Shown here: piece after piece, positions 8,632-17,822 of the stretch | Layout of the letters: each line of letters starts with the position of its first letter | Position numbering within the stretch: position 1 is the first letter of the stretch | Source of the DNA: an uncultured Eubacteriales bacterium | GTDB taxonomy: Bacteria; Bacillota; Clostridia; Peptostreptococcales; Anaerovoracaceae | DNA: 64,000 nucleotides | Reading direction: 5' to 3' | NCBI GenBank assembly: GCA_910583765.1 | Contig: CAJTYS010000011.1 | Span: 1-64,000, forward strand | Notes under the pieces: model-generated | Seen by the model: only the letters and a program-made list of their open reading frames with translations | Databases searched by the model: none | Told to the model about the DNA's origin: nothing | Program-made: the position numbers and the translations under genes

Positions 8632-9355
8632 AATCATCAATCCCAATACTACCCAGTCCATGACCGACAGCATCTATGGCATGGCAGTCAGATACGCAGA
8701 TACAGGAACAGAAATCACGGCTGTCAGTCCAAAGACCGGGCCTGACAGCATCGAATGCTACGTGGACGAATATTTGGCTGTTCCCGGCGTGATTCAAGAG
8801 GTGATCAAGGGGGACCGGCTGGAAGGCGCGGATGCTTTCATCATCGCCTGCTTTGGCGACCCGGGCCTGTCCGCGGCTCGGGAGGTGACGGACAAACCGG
8901 TCCTGGGCATCTGCGAGTCAGCCATTGCCGCCGCCAAGTTCATTGCCCCGTATTTCAGTGTGGTGTCGGTGCTGGACCGGTCGAGAAAAGTGACCGAAGA
9001 CGTGGTCAAGGCGTACGGCGCAGAAAGCTTTTGCCGTTCCATACGCACCACAGGGATGTCGGTGCTGGATTTTGGCAGGGACCCGGAGAAAGGGCTGGCG
9101 GCTTTGGCTCAGCAGGGCAGAAAGGCTGTGGCAGAGGACGGGGCTGAATGCATCCTGCTAGGGTGCGCTGGTTTTGTGGACTTTGTGGATGCGTTAAAAC
9201 AAGAATTAGGTGTGCCGGTGTTAGACGGGGTCATGCCTGCGGTAAAGTTTGCCGAAGCGCTGGTGAAGATGGGTGCCAAGACCAGCAAGGCGAACACCTG
9301 GAAAGCGCCTGAACCTAAGGCGTTCAAGGGATTTGACGGCATCGTGGATTTATGA
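8621..9355 (+). CDS. Asp/Glu/hydantoin racemase
   Basis: 244-aa protein of the Asp/Glu/hydantoin racemase family. It begins KIKIINPNTTQSMTDSI, the family start motif, and has both catalytic cysteines in IACFGDPGL and LLGCAGFVDF. Hydantoin racemases interconvert D- and L-5-substituted hydantoins so that a stereospecific hydantoinase can consume both. The gene overlaps the M20 gene by 11 bp. An amino-acid racemase role is possible, but the hydantoinase next door favours hydantoin. Confidence 0.88.
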   Translation: MKIKIINPNTTQSMTDSIYGMAVRYADTGTEITAVSPKTGPDSIECYVDEYLAVPGVIQEVIKGDRLEGADAFIIACFGDPGLSAAREVTDKPVLGICESAIAAAKFIAPYFSVVSVLDRSRKVTEDVVKAYGAESFCRSIRTTGMSVLDFGRDPEKGLAALAQQGRKAVAEDGAECILLGCAGFVDFVDALKQELGVPVLDGVMPAVKFAEALVKMGAKTSKANTWKAPEPKAFKGFDGIVDL

Positions 9356-9373
9356 GGAAGGGGTGAGACATTT

Positions 9374-10783
9374 ATGAAAACTTTGATCAAAAACGGGACG
9401 ATCATTACAGATCGCAATGAATTTCAAGGAGACGTCCTCATTGAGGGTGAAAAGATCGCTGCCATTGGCAGGGGCGTTTGTGACGAAAAAGAGGCGGACC
9501 GTGTCATAGACGCAGGCGGCAAGCTGGTAATGCCAGGCGGCGTGGATCAGCATACCCATTTTTCCGCTCTATGCAATGTAGGGGACAAGGACACGGCTGG
9601 TTATGAGACAACAGATTCAGCCATTGTGGGCGGAACCACCACCATTGTGGATTTCGCGCCGCAGGATCCGGGCAAGGGCCTTTTGGATTCCATCGACTAC
9701 CGGATCAACGTGCGGGCCAAGGACAAGGCTTGTGTGGACTTTTCCCTGCACGCCATGGTCACGGATCTGATGGACAGCATCTTTGATGAGATCGATCTGT
9801 TTCCAGAAAAGGGCATTTCCAACATCAAGATATTCATGGCTTATAACGGTTCGCCGCTTCATGTGGATGACGGTTCTTACTACCGCATCTTGGAAAAGGC
9901 GAAAAAGGTGGGGGCCACAGTCTTCGTTCATGCGGAGAACGGGGAGATCCTGGACTTTTTGCGCAGAGAATGCGTGAAAAAGGGACAGCTGACACCAAAG
10001 TACCACTATGTTTCCCGTCCGCCTTTCACAGAGGCTGAGGGCGTGCGCCGGGCCGCGTATCTGGCTGGCAAGGTGGGAACCCCGCTTTATATTGCCCATG
10101 TGACCTGCAGGGAAGCCCTCAGCGAGATCGAAGAAGCCAGAGGCAAGGGCATCAATGTGAACGGCGAGACCTGCACCCACTATCTGACTACCACAAAAGA
10201 AGTCTTGGATCATCCTGACTTTAATGAAGCGGCAAAGTTCGTCTGTTCACCGGCGCTGCGGGACCAAGAGGATATTGAGGCCCTTTGGGAGGCGCTGAAC
10301 AAGGGCCTGCTCACCGGCATTTCTTCCGATCACTGCGGCATCGATGTAGCGGAATTGAAGCAGGCGGGAAGAGATGATTTCACCCAGATCCCTAACGGCG
10401 CTCCCGGGGCCGGAGACCGTTTCTCCATGATCTGGACTTACGGCGTGGAGGCAGGCAGGATATCCAGACAGAAATTCGTGGAGCTGATCGCGGCGAAGCC
10501 GGCTAAGATCAATGGCATCTTTCCTCAAAAAGGCGCGCTGGAGGTGGGGTCTGACGCTGACATCGTGATCTTTGATCCGTCCTGGGAGGGCGTGGTGCGC
10601 CTTGCGGACAATCCAAACGGCGTGGACTACAATATTTATGAGGGCAGAAAACAGAAAGGAAAGGTAGAGACCGTGCTGCTCCGTGGAAGGGTGGCCGTGG
10701 AAGGCGGAAAATTCGTAGGAAGCCATGGCATGGGCAGATTCATTCCTGCCCACATGCGCGCAGGATGTTATAGCGGGATATAA
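9374..10783 (+). CDS. hydA: dihydropyrimidinase / D-hydantoinase
   Basis: 469-aa cyclic-amide hydrolase opening hydantoin or dihydropyrimidine rings to N-carbamoyl amino acids. The full binuclear zinc site is visible: H60 and H62 (DQHTHF), the carbamylated lysine K152 (IKIFMAY), H187 (FVHAE), H243 (IAHVTC) and D320 (SSDHCG). Length is normal for the family. It lies 18 bp after the racemase, with AGGAAGGGGTG upstream. Together with the racemase and M20 hydrolase it forms the classical three-enzyme hydantoin set. Confidence 0.93.
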   Translation: MKTLIKNGTIITDRNEFQGDVLIEGEKIAAIGRGVCDEKEADRVIDAGGKLVMPGGVDQHTHFSALCNVGDKDTAGYETTDSAIVGGTTTIVDFAPQDPGKGLLDSIDYRINVRAKDKACVDFSLHAMVTDLMDSIFDEIDLFPEKGISNIKIFMAYNGSPLHVDDGSYYRILEKAKKVGATVFVHAENGEILDFLRRECVKKGQLTPKYHYVSRPPFTEAEGVRRAAYLAGKVGTPLYIAHVTCREALSEIEEARGKGINVNGETCTHYLTTTKEVLDHPDFNEAAKFVCSPALRDQEDIEALWEALNKGLLTGISSDHCGIDVAELKQAGRDDFTQIPNGAPGAGDRFSMIWTYGVEAGRISRQKFVELIAAKPAKINGIFPQKGALEVGSDADIVIFDPSWEGVVRLADNPNGVDYNIYEGRKQKGKVETVLLRGRVAVEGGKFVGSHGMGRFIPAHMRAGCYSGI

Positions 10784-10789
10784 GCGCAA

Positions 10790-12193
10790 ATGAAAAAATC
10801 CGGTCTTTTAGAAAAACTGCGCACAGGCGGGGAGCTGTCTGTGAAAGAACAGCTTTTACTCATCGTTCAGCTGAGCGTGCCAGCCATTTTAGCGCAGATC
10901 TCCAGTATTATCATGCAGTACATCGATGCTTCTATGCTGGGCAGGCTGGGCGCTAACGCTTCGGCCTCCATTGGGTTGGTGTCTTCCAGCACCTGGCTTT
11001 TCGGCGGCATATGCTTGGCTGCGGCCATTGGCTTCAATGTGCAGGTGGCCCAGAGCATTGGCGCCGGAGGGTTTCGCGAGGCCAGAAACACCATGAAACA
11101 GGCCTTTTTCGCAACACTGGTTTTCTGTGCGCCTCTGGTGCTTGCGGGTGCTGCTGTCAGCGGCCAGCTGCCCCATTGGTTAGGCGGCGCTCAGGAGATC
11201 TGCGGCGGCGCTTCCCGTTATTTCCTGATCTATATTCTCTTTCTGCCAGTGACACAGATGCTGCATGTGTCCGTAGGCATGCTTCAGGCCAGCGGCAACA
11301 TGCGGATTCCCAGTATCTTGCAGGTGATCATGTGCGGGCTGGATGTGATCTTTAATCTTCTTTTGATCTTTCCAGCCAGAAAGATCGGTTTCTTTGTCTT
11401 GCCTGGCGCGGATCTGGGCGTTGCTGGCGCGGCCCTGGGAACGGCCTTGGCGCAGGCTGTGACCGTCCTTCTTCTGCTCTATTTTCTTCTGGTGCGTTCT
11501 CCCATCCTTGGCCTGCGAAAAGGAGAAAAAATGACGCTTTCTGCGAAACGGGTCAAGACTGCCCTGCGGATTGCGCTGCCCATAGGCTTTGAAGAGGTGG
11601 TCATGTGCGGTGCTATCATTGGGACCATCCGCATTGTCTCTCCTTTGGGAACTGTGGCCATTGCTGCCAACGCTTTTGCTGTGACAGCAGAGGGTCTTTG
11701 TTATATGCCTGGCCACGGTATTGGCACGGCTGCCACCACCTTGATCGGGCAGAGCATTGGCGCGGGACGCAGAGAACTGACCCTGCGGCTGGCCTGGATG
11801 TCCACGCTGCTGGGTATGGCGGTGCTCACTGCAGCGGGCTTTCTCATGTACCTGACAGCGCCATGGATGATCGGTCTTTTGAGTCCTGATCCGGAAATCA
11901 TTGCTCTGGGTGCCATGGCCTTGCGGGTCGCGGCCTTTGCCGAGCCATTATATGGCGCGTCGCTGGCAGCTTCCGGGGTGTTTCGGGGCGCAGGCGATAC
12001 GCTGGTTCCCAGCTGCATGAATTTTTTCAGCATGTGGGCGGTCCGTCTGCCTTTAGCGGCGCTTTTGGCGCCTCGTCTTGGTTTGCGGGGCGTATGGGTG
12101 GCCATGTGCGTTGAACTTTGCGTCAGAGGGCTTTTATGTTTGATTCGTCTGGCGAGGAAACGTTGGCTGAAAGGGGCGTTGATTATGAAATGA
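10790..12193 (+). CDS. MATE-family multidrug/metabolite exporter
   Basis: 467-aa membrane protein with about 12 predicted transmembrane segments in two related halves; the GAGG/GAGR loops after the first and second halves' gates (QSIGAGGFREARN, QSIGAGRRELTLR) are typical of MATE proteins. It would export an organic cation or metabolite using Na+ or H+. It is 6 bp after the hydantoinase, so it belongs to the operon, which oddly has no recognisable importer. Confidence 0.87.
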   Translation: MKKSGLLEKLRTGGELSVKEQLLLIVQLSVPAILAQISSIIMQYIDASMLGRLGANASASIGLVSSSTWLFGGICLAAAIGFNVQVAQSIGAGGFREARNTMKQAFFATLVFCAPLVLAGAAVSGQLPHWLGGAQEICGGASRYFLIYILFLPVTQMLHVSVGMLQASGNMRIPSILQVIMCGLDVIFNLLLIFPARKIGFFVLPGADLGVAGAALGTALAQAVTVLLLLYFLLVRSPILGLRKGEKMTLSAKRVKTALRIALPIGFEEVVMCGAIIGTIRIVSPLGTVAIAANAFAVTAEGLCYMPGHGIGTAATTLIGQSIGAGRRELTLRLAWMSTLLGMAVLTAAGFLMYLTAPWMIGLLSPDPEIIALGAMALRVAAFAEPLYGASLAASGVFRGAGDTLVPSCMNFFSMWAVRLPLAALLAPRLGLRGVWVAMCVELCVRGLLCLIRLARKRWLKGALIMK

Positions 12194-12264
12194 GATTTCC
12201 TATATCTTGCTTTTGTGTTAAAATGAAAAGAACAAAATAAAATCTGGATGCGAGGTGCCCGGAC

Positions 12265-13647
12265 ATGGCTGACTTGAATATCGAAAAGATACTGAACATA
12301 TATAATTATTTCGATGGGATCATCATTACTGATGAAAAAGGGGTCATCAGGTATTATACGAATTTTAGGACTGATTTGTACAGCCTGCAGCTGGATCGGA
12401 TCGTGGGAAAGACCATTCTGGAGATCCATCCGGAGCTTCGGGAAGAAGACAGCACCATCATGCAGGTTTTAAAAACAGGTCAGCCCATATATGACAGAGT
12501 AGAGCATTTGACCACCAGCCACGGTGATCGGGTGACCAATATCTGCAGCACCATTCCTATCATGCAAAGCGGGAAGATCGCTGGAGCCATTGACTTTTCC
12601 CGCAGCATCGGGGATGACAGGAATCGAAACGCACAGCGCCGGTACATTGATCTGCCAAAGCTGAAAAGCGAGACAGAGTCTTTATATCGGCTGGAGGACA
12701 TTGTTTCCTCGTCTAAGAAGATCAATGAGATCAAAAAACAGATCCCCATGATCGCTAACACGGACTCTGCGGTGATGATCTATGGAGAGACGGGGACTGG
12801 CAAAGAGATGATTGCTCAGAGCATCCATACTTCGGGCGTGCGCTGCGGCCATCGCTTTGTTTCTCAAAACTGCGCAGCCATTCCTTCTAATCTTTTAGAA
12901 AGCATTTTGTTTGGCACAGTGAAGGGCAGTTTCACGGGAGCAGAAGACAAAGCCGGCCTCTTTGAAATCGCGGACGGCGGCACCTTGTTTCTGGATGAGA
13001 TTAATTCCATGGAGATCGGCATGCAGGCAAAGATCCTCAAAGTGATCGAGGAAAAGCGAGTGCGGCGCATTGGCGGGGACAAGTCCATTTCCTTTGATGT
13101 GAAAGTGATCAGCGCCATCAATAAAAACCCCATGGACTGCATCAAAGAGGGATTTCTCAGGGAAGACCTGTTTTACCGCCTGAGCACAGTGCTCATCGAG
13201 ATTCCTTCCCTGCGCAGCCGCCTGGCGGACATCCCCATTATGACCAATTATTTTATCGACCAGAACAACCGGCGGATGAACAAAGACGTGATCGGGGTCA
13301 CTGACGAGGTTCTGGACCTGTTTTGTCAGTATTCCTGGCCGGGAAACGTGAGAGAATTAAAGAATGTCATCGAAGGAGCCTTCAATGTGATCAGCTCTCA
13401 TGAGATCAGCAAAGAAAACCTGCCTCGCTATCTGACTGCTCATTACGAAGAAGAACAGTCCATGATGGTCAATTATGACGATAACCTGAGCCTGACGGAA
13501 AAGGTGGAGGAGTATGAGAAACGGCTGATCATCCGGGCCATTGATTCCACGAAAAACAGTTCTCTGGCAGCGGCCAAGCTGAAAATTTCCAAACAGGCGC
13601 TGAATTACAAATTGCTGAAATATGGACTAAAAGAGCGGAAGCGATAA
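12265..13647 (+). CDS. sigma-54-dependent enhancer-binding regulator with PAS domain (RocR/PrdR-like)
   Basis: 460-aa activator. Residues about 10-115 form a PAS sensor (FDGIIITDEKGVIRYY...). The AAA+ core has Walker A GETGTGKE (174-181), the sigma-54 contact loop GSFTGA (221-226) and Walker B LFLDEI (241-246). The C-terminus is a Fis-type helix-turn-helix (SLAAAKLKISKQALNYKL). The contact loop has Ser where GAFTGA is usual; this is a known type of variation and does not prevent activity. It is followed by a strong terminator and a consensus-like sigma-54 promoter 290 bp downstream, so it most likely activates the transporter/amidohydrolase operon. There is no receiver domain, so a small ligand is the likely signal. 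Confidence 0.93.
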   Translation: MADLNIEKILNIYNYFDGIIITDEKGVIRYYTNFRTDLYSLQLDRIVGKTILEIHPELREEDSTIMQVLKTGQPIYDRVEHLTTSHGDRVTNICSTIPIMQSGKIAGAIDFSRSIGDDRNRNAQRRYIDLPKLKSETESLYRLEDIVSSSKKINEIKKQIPMIANTDSAVMIYGETGTGKEMIAQSIHTSGVRCGHRFVSQNCAAIPSNLLESILFGTVKGSFTGAEDKAGLFEIADGGTLFLDEINSMEIGMQAKILKVIEEKRVRRIGGDKSISFDVKVISAINKNPMDCIKEGFLREDLFYRLSTVLIEIPSLRSRLADIPIMTNYFIDQNNRRMNKDVIGVTDEVLDLFCQYSWPGNVRELKNVIEGAFNVISSHEISKENLPRYLTAHYEEEQSMMVNYDDNLSLTEKVEEYEKRLIIRAIDSTKNSSLAAAKLKISKQALNYKLLKYGLKERKR

Positions 13648-13683
13648 AGGGCGCTCTGCTGCAAAAAAATCCCATGTTTTTTC

Positions 13684-13735
13684 AAAAAGTCGTTCCAGCT
13701 TGCGAAACGCAGGTTGAAGCGGCTTTTTTCATGGG
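13684..13735 (+). terminator. strong Rho-independent terminator after the sigma-54 activator
   Basis: A roughly 21-bp stem (AAAAAGTCG...CTTGCG, loop AAA, CGCAGG...CGGCTTTTTT) with a few G-U pairs, flanked by an outer CCCATG (13671-13676)/CATGGG (13730-13735) dyad. It isolates the regulator from the operon it probably controls. Confidence 0.85.
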
Positions 13736-13936
13736 GAAAATCCCAGCGGCCTTTGCTGCTGAAAGGGAACCAGCCAAGGCAGCTTTATACTGTCAGGAAG
13801 GCTGAGGCGCTTGAGGAAAAGGAGCTTTATGTAGATTTTAGTAAAAAGTAAAAATTTTTTGTCTAAAAAAGTAAAAAAATATAGAAAAAATATTCAGCCA
13901 ATTGCCCCAATGGTTGAAATCAGGGGACCCGTGAAC
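13736..13936. promoter_or_regulatory. putative enhancer region with phased A-tracts
   Basis: A 200-bp non-coding stretch between the activator's terminator and the sigma-54 promoter. From 13843 to 13890 there are five A- or A/T-tracts centred near 13845, 13855, 13867, 13876 and 13887, about 10-11 bp apart, which predicts intrinsic curvature. This is where activator binding sites and a DNA bend would be expected. I could not fix the activator's recognition sequence. Confidence 0.55.
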
Positions 13937-13953
13937 TTGGCACAGTTGTTGCA
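13937..13953 (+). promoter_or_regulatory. sigma-54 (-24/-12) promoter
   Basis: TTGGCAC-AGTTG-TTGCA: the GG (13939-13940) and GC (13951-13952) dinucleotides are correctly spaced and the match to TGGCAC-N5-TTGCA is exact. It lies 66 bp before the first permease gene, with the sigma-54 activator gene directly upstream. Confidence 0.88.
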
Positions 13954-14018
13954 TTTAATTCTATACAAAACGATCCTGATGCCGCAAAGCGAAATGAGGA
14001 TAGAAAGAAGGAGAAAGG

Positions 14019-14957
14019 ATGAAGAAATATTTACTGAAACGCCTGATCCAACTGCCCATCATCTTACTGGGCGTGATCGCCATAACCTTTTTGATCGTGC
14101 AGTTCACACCAGGCGATCCGGCAGTGAAATTGGCAGGAAGCTCCGCCCGGGTGGAAGATATCGAGGCCATTCGGATGCAACTGGGGCTGAACAAACCCAT
14201 ATGGGAACAATTTGTGGATTATTTAGTCAATGTGCTCCACGGTGATTTCGGGAGATCCTTTGTCAGAAAGACAGAAATCAGCAAAGACTTGATGACAGCC
14301 TTGGTCAATACCGTTTATTTGATCGTGTTTGCCAGAATCTGGTCCGTGCTGGCGGCCATCCCTCTAGGGATCCTCGCAGCCCTCAAACAGAACACCTGGA
14401 TTGACAAGGCCTGCATGGGATTGACCTTGGTAGGGGTGTCCATTCCCCAGTTCTGGCTGGGCCTGATGCTAATGAAGTTCTTTTGCCTGCAATTTGGCTG
14501 GTTCCCGATTTCAGGCATGGGCGAGTCGTTTTTCAGCATAGACGGCGTGCTGCACGCGTTTCTGCCGGCACTGATGCTGGGCCTTCCACAAATGGCGTCC
14601 ATATCCAGGCTGACCCGATCAGAAATGCTGGAAGTCATGCGGCAGGATTATATCAGGACTGCCAAGGCAAAAGGCCTGCGGTACAAAGTGATCGTCATCA
14701 AGCACGCTCTGAAAAACGCGTCGCTGCCATTGATTACCGTGATTGGAACGCAGACCGGCTACATGCTCAGCGGCTCTGTGGTCATCGAAAACATTTTCGC
14801 TTGGCCGGGGCTGGGCAGATACTCCATTACAGCGATCCTGGGAAATGACTATCCGGTCATCCAGGCCAGCATCCTGCTTTTCGCAGTCATGTTCTTGGTG
14901 GTGAACCTGATCGTGGACCTGACCTACAGCGCAGTTGATCCGAGAATCAAGTATTAA
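14019..14957 (+). CDS. ABC transporter permease, DppB/OppB type
   Basis: 312-aa permease of the peptide/nickel/opine importer family. It has the DppB N-terminus (a first membrane span followed by FTPGDPA) and the EAA loop (TRSEMLEVMRQDYIRTAKAKG). About six transmembrane segments. First gene after the sigma-54 promoter, preceded by GGAGAAAGG. It would pair with the DppC-type permease next to it, and with the binding lipoprotein at 22288. Confidence 0.93.
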   Translation: MKKYLLKRLIQLPIILLGVIAITFLIVQFTPGDPAVKLAGSSARVEDIEAIRMQLGLNKPIWEQFVDYLVNVLHGDFGRSFVRKTEISKDLMTALVNTVYLIVFARIWSVLAAIPLGILAALKQNTWIDKACMGLTLVGVSIPQFWLGLMLMKFFCLQFGWFPISGMGESFFSIDGVLHAFLPALMLGLPQMASISRLTRSEMLEVMRQDYIRTAKAKGLRYKVIVIKHALKNASLPLITVIGTQTGYMLSGSVVIENIFAWPGLGRYSITAILGNDYPVIQASILLFAVMFLVVNLIVDLTYSAVDPRIKY

Positions 14958-14970
14958 GGTGGTGAAGAAA

Positions 14971-15816
14971 TTGGAGACTTTAAATAACAGTTCAGCAATC
15001 ATGCTGCTGAGAAAATGTTTTCGCAATAAAAGCGTGGTCGTAGGAGCCGTGATCTTATTCATCATGATTTTGATTGCCATATTCGCGCCAGCGTTAGCGC
15101 CCCATGACCCTTATCTGACTGATGGAACCATGGCTTTGAAAGGACCCATGGAGGGATACCCTTTGGGGACTGATGAATTGGGCAGATGCGTCCTCAGCAG
15201 GATGGTGTATGGAGCTAGGATCACCATTCCTTATAGCCTTTTGTCCTTGGCCGTGGCAGTGGTGATCGGAGTGCCCATTGGTTTGATCTCTGGATTTTAC
15301 AAACATCTGGATAACCCGTTGATGCGCTTTATGGACATTCTCATGGCCTTTCCAGGCATGCTGCTGGCCATTGCCATTGTCGCTACTTTAGGACAAGGCC
15401 TGGGCAACGTGACCATCGCTGTGGGACTCGGCTCCATGCCAGCCTATGCCAGGCTGATTCGAGGCTTAGTGCTGTCCCTAAAGGAAATGCCGTATATCGA
15501 GGCATCCATCGCAGCGGGCGGGTCGGATCCGCGGATCCTGATCAAACATATTTTGCCTAACTGCGTCCCTACCATTGTGGTTTACTCCATGCTGGAAATG
15601 GCCTGGATCATCATGTCCATTTCCACATTGAGCTTCCTGGGCATCGGAGCCACGCCGCCGATTCCAGAATGGGGTGCGCTGATCAGCGCGGGGAAGGACT
15701 ACATCAGCTCTTCACCGCACATCTCGGGATTCCCTGTGATTTTCATCTTCGTTACAGTGACCGGATTCAACCTGCTGGGCGATGGACTTCGGGATGTCCT
15801 GGACCCTCGCATGTAG
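14971..15816 (+). CDS. ABC transporter permease, DppC/OppC type
   Basis: 281-aa second permease. DppC landmarks are visible: the N-terminal segment with FAPALAPHDPY, LGTDELGRCVLSRMVYGAR, and the EAA loop EMPYIEASIAAGGSD. The frame is open from 14935, inside the previous gene, but I prefer the TTG at 14971 because AAGGTGGTG lies just 6 bp upstream and the next ATG would remove conserved residues. Start confidence is moderate. Translationally close to the DppB-type gene. Confidence 0.9.
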   Translation: METLNNSSAIMLLRKCFRNKSVVVGAVILFIMILIAIFAPALAPHDPYLTDGTMALKGPMEGYPLGTDELGRCVLSRMVYGARITIPYSLLSLAVAVVIGVPIGLISGFYKHLDNPLMRFMDILMAFPGMLLAIAIVATLGQGLGNVTIAVGLGSMPAYARLIRGLVLSLKEMPYIEASIAAGGSDPRILIKHILPNCVPTIVVYSMLEMAWIIMSISTLSFLGIGATPPIPEWGALISAGKDYISSSPHISGFPVIFIFVTVTGFNLLGDGLRDVLDPRM

Positions 15817-15837
15817 GAAAGGCAAAAGGAGGCAGAG

Positions 15838-16830
15838 ATGAATAAAAAAGAAAACTTGATCGAAGTCAATCATCTTTCCGTCACTTTTTACAACGGGAAA
15901 GATGAAAATCCCGCAGTGCAGGATGTGACGTTCAAAATAAAGAAGGGGGAAGTGCTGGGCATTGTTGGAGAATCAGGCAGTGGAAAAAGCGTGTCTGCCA
16001 TGTCCATCATGCGGCTGATCCCTTATCCTCCAGGGAAGATCACTGGCGGAGAGATCCTCTTCAAAGGGGAAAATTTGCTGGAAAAAACAGAAGAAGAAAT
16101 GATGAAGATCAGAGGAAACCAGATCTCCGTGATTTTTCAGGAACCCATGACTTCCTTCAATCCGCTGTATACCATAGGTTCACAGATCCAAGAGGCCATT
16201 GTGCTTCATCAAAAGAAGAACAAGAAGGAAGCAGAACAAATGGCAATCGATTTGCTTCGGGAAGTGGGCATTTCTTTTCCAGAAAAAAGAGTGAAAGAGT
16301 ATCCCCATCAAATGTCAGGCGGCATGCTGCAGCGAGCCATGATCGCCATGGCCCTGTCCTGTGACCCGCAGCTGCTAATCGCGGACGAACCGACCACAGC
16401 CCTGGACGTGACCATTCAAGCTCAGATCTTGGATCTGATCCGCAAGCTGCAGTCAGAACGGGAAATGTCCATTATGATGATCACCCATGACCTGGGCGTG
16501 ATCGCGGAAGTGGCCAAATATGTAGTAGTGATGTACGCTGGCAGAGTGGTGGAAGAGGCTGCTGTGGAAGATCTGTTTGAAAAACCACTGCATCCATACA
16601 CAGAGGGACTCATGAAATCCATCCCCAAGATCGGCAACCATGACAAGCTTTACATGATCCCATTTAAGAGCGGGGCCAATCAGATCAGACAGGGGTGCAG
16701 ATTTTGCCCAAGGTGTGAACATGCCATGGAAGTCTGTAAAGAAAAGGAACCAGAACTGGAAGAAATCGGCGGCCACAGAAAAGTCAGATGCTGGCTGCGT
16801 ATCAAGGAGAAAGAGGCAGGTGAGGCATGA
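15838..16830 (+). CDS. ABC transporter ATPase, DppD/OppD type
   Basis: 330-aa ATPase. Walker A is GESGSGKS; the signature reads MSGGMLQRAMIA, with Met where most ABC proteins have Gln, a variant common in this family; Walker B is LLIADEPT. The C-terminal oligopeptide-transporter extension has the four-cysteine pattern CRFCPRC...C that can hold an Fe-S cluster. Preceded by AAAGGAGG. Its stop overlaps the next start. Confidence 0.93.
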   Translation: MNKKENLIEVNHLSVTFYNGKDENPAVQDVTFKIKKGEVLGIVGESGSGKSVSAMSIMRLIPYPPGKITGGEILFKGENLLEKTEEEMMKIRGNQISVIFQEPMTSFNPLYTIGSQIQEAIVLHQKKNKKEAEQMAIDLLREVGISFPEKRVKEYPHQMSGGMLQRAMIAMALSCDPQLLIADEPTTALDVTIQAQILDLIRKLQSEREMSIMMITHDLGVIAEVAKYVVVMYAGRVVEEAAVEDLFEKPLHPYTEGLMKSIPKIGNHDKLYMIPFKSGANQIRQGCRFCPRCEHAMEVCKEKEPELEEIGGHRKVRCWLRIKEKEAGEA

Positions 16831-17798
16831 TGGAAAAGGAAATGTTATTGTCCATAAAGGATATCAAAAAATGGTTTCCTGTGGACGACAAGCTCATAGG
16901 AAAACCCACTTCTTTCGTGAAAGCAGTGGATGGCGTTTCTTTTGACGTTCACAAAGGTGAAGTGCTGGGGCTGGTGGGTGAAAGCGGATGCGGGAAAACC
17001 ACCATTAGCCGCTCGATCCTGGGCTTGACAGAGCCTACCTCCGGCAGCATTCTCTTTGAGGGGAAAGAGCTGATGGGCATGAAGAAAAGAGAGCTTCGCA
17101 AAATGCGCAGCGAACTGCAGATTGTGTTTCAGGATCCCTATTCTTCTTTGAGTCCAAGGATGCGCATCGCGGACACCATTTCTGAACCCATGGAGATTCA
17201 GAAAAAAGGAAACCGCAGAACACGGCGGCAGAGAGTCGAGGAATTACTGGAGATCGTTGGCCTGGAAAAAAGCTTTGCTGATCGCTATCCCCATGAGTTC
17301 TCAGGTGGACAGCGGCAGCGCATCGGCATTGCCAGAGTCCTGGCCGCGGATCCTAAGTTCATGATCTGCGATGAGCCGGTTTCCGCACTGGATGTTTCTG
17401 TGAGATCACAGATCTTGAACCTGCTCCTAGAACTCAAACAGGGTTTCGGACTGACCATGCTGTTCATTTCTCACGATCTGTCTGTGGTGGAATACATCTG
17501 TGATAGGATCATCGTCATGTACTTGGGCAAGGTCATGGAGATCGCCAAGCGGGACGATCTGTACAGAAATCCGTCTCACCCGTACACCCAGGCGCTGCTG
17601 TCAGCCATTCCAATTCCGGATCCAACTCTGAAAAAAGAGAGAATCCTTCTGGAGGGCGACACGCCTAGCCCCGTGGATCCTCCTGCGGGATGCAGGTTTT
17701 GCACCAGGTGCGCGAAAGCACAGGAAATCTGCAGGACCACAGCGCCGGAACTGAAAGAAATCGAAGATGGTCATACAGTGGCCTGTCATTTGGCATAA
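16827..17798 (+). CDS. ABC transporter ATPase, DppF/OppF type
   Basis: 323-aa partner ATPase. Walker A GESGCGKT, signature FSGGQRQRIGIA, Walker B FMICDEPVSALD, and a C-terminal extension with CRFCTRC...C matching that of the DppD-type partner. ATGATG at the start allows initiation at 16827 or 16830; the first overlaps the upstream stop. Completes the membrane and ATPase parts of the importer before the amidohydrolase genes begin. Confidence 0.93.
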   Translation: MMEKEMLLSIKDIKKWFPVDDKLIGKPTSFVKAVDGVSFDVHKGEVLGLVGESGCGKTTISRSILGLTEPTSGSILFEGKELMGMKKRELRKMRSELQIVFQDPYSSLSPRMRIADTISEPMEIQKKGNRRTRRQRVEELLEIVGLEKSFADRYPHEFSGGQRQRIGIARVLAADPKFMICDEPVSALDVSVRSQILNLLLELKQGFGLTMLFISHDLSVVEYICDRIIVMYLGKVMEIAKRDDLYRNPSHPYTQALLSAIPIPDPTLKKERILLEGDTPSPVDPPAGCRFCTRCAKAQEICRTTAPELKEIEDGHTVACHLA

Positions 17799-17822
17799 GG
17801 CAATGAACAAGGAGGTGAGACC

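Noticed and set aside
13859..14245. 128-codon frame spanning the A-tracts and the first permease start
   Set aside because: It covers the sigma-54 promoter and is out of frame with the well-supported permease.
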